Source: Prevotellaceae bacterium
GTDB lineage: Bacteria > Bacteroidota > Bacteroidia > Bacteroidales > Paludibacteraceae
NCBI GenBank assembly: GCA_031270565.1
Contig: JAISXJ010000025.1
Location: 1-5,249 of the forward strand
Reading direction: 5' to 3'
DNA length: 5,249 nt
In this document: positions 1 to 3,992 of the stretch, one piece after another
How positions within the stretch are numbered: position 1 is the stretch's first letter
Layout of the letters: each line of letters starts with the position of its first letter
Translations under genes and position numbers: made by a program
Notes under the pieces: generated by a model
Told to the model about the DNA's origin: nothing
Seen by the model: only the letters and a program-made list of their open reading frames with translations
Databases searched by the model: none

Positions 1-1446
1 AAACTTCCACGTTTGCTGCTTTGCCGGTGTGGAGCCAAGCCAGTAGCCAATCTTCAAATCGGTAATAAAGCCGCCTGCCATTGACAACGCCGTGCATACT
101 ACGCCGCCGATTATCGCCGCTGCCACCATACCGGTAACGCCTTTCAGTCCGACGGCAACCAGAATAACGGAAGCCAAAATCAATGTCATCAGTGTCATGC
201 CGGACACGGGATTGGTTCCCACAATGGCAATGGCATTTGCAGCCACCGTTGTAAAGAGAAAAGCGATGATTGCCACCACGAGCAAGCCGACAATGGTATG
301 CCAGAGGTTGTTCAGCACGCCAAAGTAGAAGAATAAAAATGTTGCCAGAAGCGCAAAGATGACGCCGAAGACAATAATTTTCATTGCCAGATCGCGTTGT
401 GTGCGCTGTGTCTGAACGGCAGCCTGACTGCCTTTGTTTTTCATCTCGCCCGCTGCCAGCCCGACAGCGCTCTTAATAATGCCCCACGAACGGACAATGC
501 CAATAATGCCAGCCATCGCGATACCGCCAATGCCGATATGACGTGCAAAGGTGGTAAAGAGTTGTTCGGCATACATACCGGACACCGTACCATCGAACAT
601 CGGATTAATAAAATGCAGTGTATTTTCTCCGAGAAAAGGCAGCAGAGGAACGATTATGAACCACACCAGCGCAGACCCTGCACAGATGATAGCGGCATAT
701 TTCAGTCCGACGATATAACCCAGACCAAGCACTGCCGCGCCGATATTGACGCTGAAAATCGCTTTGGCTTTCTCGTAAATGGTTTCACCAAACGGTAACA
801 CGCGCGACGTGAACGTCTCTGCCCAGACGCCGAAAGTTGCTACAACAAAGTCATAAAGTCCGCCAATGATACCGGCAAAGATCAGCGGTTTTGCCTGACT
901 GCCTCCCTTTTCGCCGGAGATAAGCACCTGTGTTGTAGCGGTTGCTTCGGGGAATGGATATTTGCCGTGCATGTCCGAGACAAAATATTTCCGAAATGGT
1001 ATCAAAAACAGGATTCCGAGCACGCCGCCCAGCAACGAACTGATGAAGACCTGCATAAAACTCACGGAGATGTCCGGATATTTGGCTTGAAGAATATAGA
1101 GCGCCGGCAGTGTGAAGATTGCGCCGGCAACAATAACGCCGGAGGAGGCGCCAATGGACTGAATCATCACATTTTCTCCGAGTGCGTTTTTTCGTTTGGT
1201 GGCGGTGGACAGTCCAACAGCAATAATGGCGATAGGAATGGCAGCCTCAAACACCTGTCCCACCTTCAGACCGAGATACGCGGCGGCTGCCGAAAACAGA
1301 ATTGCCATCAGTACGCCAATCGACACCGAGCGTACATTGACTTCGGGATAGGTGCGGTTAGGCGACATGACGGGATGATACTCTTCTCCCTGTTTTAATT
1401 CACGTGAAGCGTTTTCCGGAAGGGCGATTTTTTGTTCTTTCGTCAT
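1..1446 (-). CDS. OPT-family oligopeptide (or metal-chelate) transporter, N-terminal 482 residues, 3' end outside window
   Basis: This is an inner-membrane secondary transporter of the OPT family, which imports small peptides or metal-chelate compounds. The minus-strand frame is open from an ATG at 1446 to the window edge with no stop, and related bacterial proteins are roughly 600-700 residues, so about the last quarter or more is missing. A hydrophilic N-terminus (residues 1-38) is followed by many hydrophobic segments, for example about 39-60, 66-80, 95-118, 131-150, 187-205, 233-255, 256-272, 303-320, 356-377, 384-430 and 438-460. Family-like signatures are PFPEATA (164-170), GTNPVSGMT (410-418) and DLKIGYWLGSTPAKQQ (463-478). 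The substrate cannot be read from sequence. The start is chosen because the sequence upstream is AT-rich and non-coding and a -7 promoter word lies about 72 bases upstream. The family call is confident; peptide specificity is inferred from the family name only. Confidence 0.93.
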   Translation of the reverse strand, partial: MTKEQKIALPENASRELKQGEEYHPVMSPNRTYPEVNVRSVSIGVLMAILFSAAAAYLGLKVGQVFEAAIPIAIIAVGLSTATKRKNALGENVMIQSIGASSGVIVAGAIFTLPALYILQAKYPDISVSFMQVFISSLLGGVLGILFLIPFRKYFVSDMHGKYPFPEATATTQVLISGEKGGSQAKPLIFAGIIGGLYDFVVATFGVWAETFTSRVLPFGETIYEKAKAIFSVNIGAAVLGLGYIVGLKYAAIICAGSALVWFIIVPLLPFLGENTLHFINPMFDGTVSGMYAEQLFTTFARHIGIGGIAMAGIIGIVRSWGIIKSAVGLAAGEMKNKGSQAAVQTQRTQRDLAMKIIVFGVIFALLATFLFFYFGVLNNLWHTIVGLLVVAIIAFLFTTVAANAIAIVGTNPVSGMTLMTLILASVILVAVGLKGVTGMVAAAIIGGVVCTALSMAGGFITDLKIGYWLGSTPAKQQTWKF

Positions 1447-1518
1447 AACGATAAATTATTTTTTAGGTTGATAATGAATTTCACATACAGCGGCAGAAAG
1501 GCACGCTGTTTTGCCGTG

Positions 1519-1526
1519 CAAAGATA
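1519..1526 (-). promoter_or_regulatory. Candidate -7 promoter box of the OPT transporter gene
   Basis: On the minus strand this reads TATCTTTG, a full match to the Bacteroidota -7 consensus TAnnTTTG. Transcription would start around 1511-1514 and give a leader of roughly 65-70 bases before the ATG at 1446. No clear TTTG -33 box is found 19-21 bases upstream, where the sequence is a heptamer array. The box overlaps a small palindrome, TTTGC-CGT-GCAAA (1510-1522), which could be an operator or chance. The word is shared with the repeat copy at 3636-3643, so it may belong to a repeat rather than being gene-specific. Confidence 0.5.
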
Positions 1527-1572
1527 CGCCTTTTTTTAGTTATTAGTTAGTAGAGTTTAGAGTTTAGTTATT

Positions 1573-1586
1573 AGCCGGTTACGGCT
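1573..1586. repeat. GTTA-loop hairpin 1
   Basis: A perfect 5-bp stem, AGCCG paired with CGGCT, closes a GTTA loop. Two other hairpins in the window have the same stem length and the same loop but different stem bases. It lies between the heptamer array and the conserved tail of repeat copy A. Confidence 0.6.
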
Positions 1587-1599
1587 TATATATCAATAG

Positions 1600-1653
1600 A
1601 AAAAACGGCTTTAAGCAGGCGTTTTTGTCCGTTAGGACATATACCGTTTTTTT
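1600..1653. terminator. Candidate bidirectional terminator between the TPR gene and the OPT gene
   Basis: AAAAAACGG (1600-1608) pairs perfectly over 9 bp with CCGTTTTTT (1644-1652). Both strands end in a T-run, as in a bidirectional intrinsic terminator. A GTTA hairpin (1626-1639) is nested inside. A competing pairing uses AAAAACG (1601-1607) with CGTTTTT (1620-1626). Its position after the stop of the TPR gene at 1790 and before the OPT promoter at 1526 on the minus strand fits a boundary between two transcription units. The stem is A/T-rich and the enclosed loop long, so terminator strength is uncertain. Confidence 0.4.
1626..1639. repeat. GTTA-loop hairpin 2
   Basis: TGTCC pairs with GGACA around a GTTA loop. 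Stem length and loop match hairpins 1 and 3, and it is followed by TATA as they are followed by TATA or TAAA. The 18-base tail seen after the other two is not retained here beyond those first bases. Confidence 0.6.
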
Positions 1654-1720
1654 AGTGAATAACGAATAGTGAATAGTGAATAATATTTTTTTAGAGTTTA
1701 GTTTTTAGAGTTTAGATTTT
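1654..1720 (+). repeat. Two degenerate heptamer arrays
   Basis: The first array (1654-1681) is four 7-base units: AGTGAAT, AACGAAT, AGTGAAT, AGTGAAT. After an 11-base AT-rich gap, the second array (1693-1720) is four more: AGAGTTT, AGTTTTT, AGAGTTT, AGATTTT. The period is exactly 7 within each array, and nearly all units start with AG, as in the arrays at 1538-1572 and 3652-3707. There is no coding potential. Confidence 0.65.
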
Positions 1721-1741
1721 TAACTCGTAAATCGTAATTGT

Positions 1742-1810
1742 TCATTTTTCAGTGAATAGTATTGGCTACGCCGAGGGGTTGTTTCGTGGCTAAATTACTT
1801 TTGAGACAGC
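1742..1810 (-). repeat. 69-base inverted repeat, left arm, overlapping the 3' end of the TPR gene
   Basis: Read on the minus strand, this matches the plus strand at 3876-3944. A 28-base block starting GCTGT has one mismatch, a short central block is diverged, and a 27-base block running from GGCGTAGCC to CACTGAAAA is identical. Positions 1790-1810 form the last six codons and stop of the TPR gene, so the repeat encodes the protein's terminal AVSKVI and stop. The outer end GCTGTCTCAAAAG resembles the terminal repeats of some insertion sequences (from memory, not searched). No transposase is present between or beside the arms. Confidence 0.85.
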
Positions 1811-3205
1811 GTCCAATAATCCGGAACGGATTAAAAATTGCAGACGCGCTTCCGTTTCCATGCGCCGCAGACGTAACTCCATATCAATAATTGCCTTTTG
1901 AAGTTGCAAAATCTGTTTCTCCAAGTCCGGAATAGACTGCCTGAGAAGGGCGCGTTCGTCTTCCGTAGCGTTGATAAAAGCGGTGCGCTGCCTGTCCAAA
2001 AGAAGATGCAGATATGTGGACTGTTGAACGGAGTCGGTCATGGCAATATAAATTTCACGGGCATCAATAGAGTGAAAATCGGTCAGTGCATAATAGATAA
2101 GCGTATCGTTGACAATAAATACTATTGGAGATGCCTGTTCAATTTTGGGCAAGGCTGTTGTTATTGTTTCGGTATGTTTTGGGAGAAGGCGGATGTTTTT
2201 CAACTGGGCGCAATCGCGCAAATATTGCTCGTCTTCCGTGTTTACCGGCTCTCTTTTTTCTTTGACAATAAATTGATAAACAGCCACTTTTCCGGCAGGC
2301 TGATAACGGTCTGTGGCAAACCATCCAATTTGGGCAATGTCGTCAATCACCATAAGATAATCGTTATATGGGGAGTTGAAAGGCATTGGTGCGTGTTGCG
2401 GCGTCAGATAACGACCGCTGCTGTTCATGCGTGAAAAGAAAATATCATAACCTCCCAATCCCTTCTCTGAGGTGGAGCCGAAATAGAGCGTTACGCCATC
2501 GGAAAGGACAAAGGGATAGTTTTCGCATTGTGCGGAATTGATTTCATCGGGCAGGCGTATGGGGTCAGTCCATCCGTCGAGGAGGCTGTCGCTCTGCATA
2601 AGGTCGGTTTGCCCGTTAATCTCTACGGGAAAGATGCGGCGGTCGCCTCGTCCTGAAAAAAATTCTACAAGAGCATCACAAACGGGTGAAGTTTTGTGCA
2701 TTTGTTTGAGTGCGCCCAAATCCACATTCAGGCGATAGGCTGTTAAAAATGCGGCTTTATCAATAATCATGCTGTCTATAAACTGCACAGGATCAACGTG
2801 CTCAAGCATGTCTCTTCCTAAACGCGCCTGTTTAAGTTCGAGCAGAATTGTGGAGTCGTTACTCTCGTTCAGATAGGCTTCAAAAGCCTCTACGGCTTCT
2901 CCAAAATGGTAATTGTAGAAATGGGCTTGCGCGAGGTAATAGGAAGCTTTGGGTGTTTGTTTGTCGGCGGCATATTGCAGATGAACGCTTGCCTCTTCAT
3001 AATGTTTGAGCGCCAGCAGACATTGTCCGATACGGCAATGTAACGGTGCGCTTGCCGGACTCTTTTTGAGCATCAGCCGGTATGCAACAAGCGCTTCCTG
3101 ATACTGTGCGGCGTTGAAAAAACGCTCTGCATCTTTTTGTTGCTGAGATGTAGCAGAAACGATAAATAGACAATTAATGAGGAAAAAGAGAAAATATCGT
3201 GTCAT
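1790..3205 (-). CDS. Exported TPR / PD40 beta-propeller protein with C-terminal coiled coil
   Basis: This is a complete 471-residue protein of unknown specific function. Residues 1-20 form a hydrophobic signal peptide (MTRYFLFFLINCLFIVSATS). Cys12 does not sit in a convincing lipobox, so a soluble periplasmic protein seems more likely than a lipoprotein. Residues about 24-120 form three TPR-like helical pairs (AERFFNAAQYQEALVAY, LLALKHYEEASVHL, AQAHFYNYHFGEAVEAF). Residues about 215-312 carry PD40 signatures: INSAQCENYPFVLSDG, LYFGSTS, GGYDIFFSRM, PFNSPYND and WFATDR. Residues about 412-456 are a charged coiled coil. Related Bacteroidota envelope proteins, including PorE of the type IX secretion system, combine TPR and PD40 with a C-terminal OmpA-like domain; that domain is absent here. 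An in-frame stop directly upstream supports this start. The last six residues come from an inverted repeat, so the C-terminus may have been altered. Confidence 0.88.
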   Translation of the reverse strand: MTRYFLFFLINCLFIVSATSQQQKDAERFFNAAQYQEALVAYRLMLKKSPASAPLHCRIGQCLLALKHYEEASVHLQYAADKQTPKASYYLAQAHFYNYHFGEAVEAFEAYLNESNDSTILLELKQARLGRDMLEHVDPVQFIDSMIIDKAAFLTAYRLNVDLGALKQMHKTSPVCDALVEFFSGRGDRRIFPVEINGQTDLMQSDSLLDGWTDPIRLPDEINSAQCENYPFVLSDGVTLYFGSTSEKGLGGYDIFFSRMNSSGRYLTPQHAPMPFNSPYNDYLMVIDDIAQIGWFATDRYQPAGKVAVYQFIVKEKREPVNTEDEQYLRDCAQLKNIRLLPKHTETITTALPKIEQASPIVFIVNDTLIYYALTDFHSIDAREIYIAMTDSVQQSTYLHLLLDRQRTAFINATEDERALLRQSIPDLEKQILQLQKAIIDMELRLRRMETEARLQFLIRSGLLDAVSKVI

Positions 3206-3338
3206 ATTTTATGTATTAATATGTCATTAAAAAATAAATAAACGTATAATAAGCCTTTTGATTAAAATAAATAGAAATTCAACGGAGTTTGGCACGGCAT
3301 TTGTGGATACACTTACATTCATAATTATGAAAATTGTT
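3206..3338. other. AT-rich leader region upstream of the TPR gene
   Basis: No gene is seen. This stretch should hold the minus-strand promoter of the TPR gene. The nearest candidate is TACGTTTA (3246-3239 on the minus strand), one base off the TAnnTTTG -7 consensus, with no good TTTG -33 box. No Shine-Dalgarno-like sequence is obvious, which is normal in Bacteroidota, where A-rich leaders are common. Confidence 0.4.
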
Positions 3339-3369
3339 TTTGGTTAAAAATTTTGGTGAAGTAAGTTTG
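3339..3369 (+). promoter_or_regulatory. Consensus-type Bacteroidota promoter on the plus strand
   Basis: TTTG (3339-3342), a 19-base spacer, then TAAGTTTG (3362-3369) match the Bacteroidota pattern TTTG-N19-21-TAnnTTTG with no mismatch. It points away from the TPR gene, opposite to all recognised genes in the window. Transcription would start near 3376, about 18 bases before an ATG that opens a 37-codon frame. The -7 box overlaps the left arm of a terminator-like hairpin, so one of the two readings may be coincidental. Confidence 0.4.
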
Positions 3370-3393
3370 CCGTGAGGCTGACTTACTTTTTTT
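3359..3393 (+). terminator. Terminator-like hairpin with seven-T tail
   Basis: AAGTAAGT (3359-3366) pairs with ACTTACTT (3381-3388). After a two-base mismatch, an inner stem GCC (3369-3371) pairs with GGC (3376-3378) around a GTGA loop. A run of seven T (3387-3393) follows on the plus strand. The shape is that of an intrinsic terminator, but no plus-strand gene is recognised upstream. It could end a small RNA or antisense transcript, or be a palindromic repeat. Confidence 0.5.
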
Positions 3394-3507
3394 ATGGCAT
3401 TAACCAATACAGTTCTCATTAATTATATCTCCAACCCCGACAATTTACCTCTCCAAATGGATATTTACCGGCGATTTAGTAGAAAAGAGAGTATTTTTGA
3501 GCCATGA
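3394..3507 (+). CDS. Possible 37-residue small protein or gene remnant
   Basis: An ATG directly after the T-run at 3387-3393 opens a 37-codon frame ending at TGA 3505-3507. The peptide starts MALTNTVLINYISNPDNLPL and continues with QMDIYRRFSRKESIFEP. Its composition is protein-like (soluble, mixed charge) and it has no signal peptide or membrane segment. It is not recognised. A consensus-type promoter lies just upstream, but the frame is short enough to occur by chance, and it could equally be the 5' remnant of a decayed gene. Confidence 0.22.
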   Translation: MALTNTVLINYISNPDNLPLQMDIYRRFSRKESIFEP

Positions 3508-3634
3508 ATTATAAAATGAGGAAAACGGTTTGAGAAAAATTCGCTCAAATACCACTATTTATAAATTTTTCAGCATTTAATCCATAGCGCTCTCTTATTC
3601 AACAGTCATACGGCGCAAACCATCCCTTGACTGC
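3508..3634. other. Intergenic stretch without a recognised gene
   Basis: AT-rich DNA with stops in the frames examined. The only structure seen is a 6-bp inverted repeat, TTTGAG (3529-3534) with CTCAAA (3544-3549), around a 9-base loop. It is too weak to assign a role. Confidence 0.4.
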
Positions 3635-3739
3635 GCAAAGGTAGTTTTTTTAGTTTATAGTTTGTAGAGTTTAGTTGTCAGTTTTCAGAGTGTAGAGTGT
3701 AGTTTTTTGCCCGTTAGGGCATAAATATCAATAGAAAAA
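3635..3739 (+). repeat. Composite intergenic repeat, copy B (heptamer array plus GTTA hairpin plus 18-base tail)
   Basis: The order is as in copy A: GCAAAGGTA (3635-3643), a T-run, then eight uninterrupted 7-base units (3652-3707: AGTTTAT, AGTTTGT, AGAGTTT, AGTTGTC, AGTTTTC, AGAGTGT, AGAGTGT, AGTTTTT). Next come the hairpin TGCCC-GTTA-GGGCA (3708-3721), abutting the array, and the tail TAAATATCAATAGAAAAA (3722-3739). The array is three units longer than in copy A, as expected for a variable-number tandem repeat. The minus strand of 3636-3643 reads TACCTTTG, another -7 box, but it is about 430 bases from the nearest gene start. Confidence 0.7.
3708..3721. repeat. GTTA-loop hairpin 3
   Basis: TGCCC pairs with GGGCA around a GTTA loop. 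Comparison with hairpins at 1573-1586 and 1626-1639 shows paired changes on both sides of the stem and an unchanged loop. Confidence 0.6.
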
Positions 3740-3741
3740 CA

Positions 3742-3823
3742 GAACACAGATGACACAGATTTAACAGATAAACGCCAGATTTCTATCTGTGAAAATCGTG
3801 TCTAATCTGTGTTATCAGTGTTC
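3742..3823. repeat. CACAGAT-rich imperfect palindrome
   Basis: A 20-base arm at 3742-3761 pairs with 3804-3823 at 18 of 20 positions. Inside, ACAGATA (3764-3770) pairs perfectly with TATCTGT (3784-3790) around a 13-base loop. The arms contain repeats of CACAGAT or its complement. A related phrase, CCTGTTAATCCTGTG, follows at 3852-3866. Similar CACAGAT/CTGTGT and AATCCTGT phrases are, from memory, common dispersed repeats in Bacteroidota, Planctomycetota and relatives. No open frame runs across it. Confidence 0.55.
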
Positions 3824-3875
3824 AAAAAGAAAAAATCATTATCTTGAGTATCCTGTTAATCCTGTGAAAAATAGG

Positions 3876-3944
3876 GCTGTATCAAAAGTAATTTAGCCAC
3901 GAATACAACGTTTGGCGTAGCCAATACTATTCACTGAAAACTGA
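3876..3944 (+). repeat. 69-base inverted repeat, right arm
   Basis: This is the mirror copy of 1742-1810. The arms match over GCTGTATCAAAAG and following bases (one mismatch in 28) and over a final identical 27-base block, with a diverged patch between. Read in frame, it also encodes AVSKVI and a stop; the single change in that stretch (GTC to GTA) is silent. TTGGC-GTA-GCCAA near 3911-3923 forms a small internal hairpin. The inner end runs straight into the terminator at 3938-3975. Confidence 0.85.
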
Positions 3945-3975
3945 GAAAAGCCCCGTGAGGGGCTTTTCTCAGTTT
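3938..3975 (-). terminator. Strong hairpin terminator of the surface-protein gene
   Basis: A perfect 17-bp stem (3938-3954 with 3959-3975) encloses a 4-base loop, GTGA on the plus strand. It begins 18 bases after the stop codon of the gene ending at 3993. On the minus strand the stem ends in TTT and is followed by CAGTGAATAG, so the U-tract is short, but the stem length and position make an intrinsic terminator the best reading. Confidence 0.7.
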
Positions 3976-3992
3976 GGTCTGGATGCGGAGGC

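Larger units (their letters stand above)
1518..1604 (+). repeat. Composite intergenic repeat, copy A (heptamer array plus GTTA hairpin plus 18-base tail)
   Basis: In plus-strand order: GCAAAGATA (1518-1526), a T-run (1531-1537), five consecutive 7-base units each starting with AG (1538-1572: AGTTATT, AGTTAGT, AGAGTTT, AGAGTTT, AGTTATT), a hairpin AGCCG-GTTA-CGGCT (1573-1586) that abuts the array directly, and the tail TATATATCAATAGAAAAA (1587-1604). The same parts occur in the same order at 3635-3739, where the tail matches at 17 of 18 bases. No protein is encoded. It is probably a dispersed element of this genome; its mobility and function are unknown. Confidence 0.7.

Noticed and set aside
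92..1398. Plus-strand frames at 92-328, 397-798 and 967-1398
   Set aside because: They lie opposite a continuous, clearly membrane-transporter-like minus-strand frame and have no recognisable protein features.
1898..2738. Plus-strand frames at 1898-2434 and 2538-2738, and a minus-strand alternative frame at 2139-2324
   Set aside because: All lie within the TPR/PD40 gene, whose own frame has a signal peptide and recognisable domains; these are shadows.
3529..3549. TTTGAG/CTCAAA inverted repeat as a terminator
   Set aside because: Only 6 bp, AT-rich, with a 9-base loop and no adjoining gene end; it could be chance.
1538..3707. Heptamer arrays as a CRISPR array
   Set aside because: The units are 7 bases long, contiguous and degenerate, with no spacers and no cas genes.
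1742..3944. Inverted repeats as the two ends of an intact insertion sequence carrying the TPR gene as cargo
   Set aside because: If the GCTGT side is the outer terminus, the arms point the wrong way, and there is no transposase between them.
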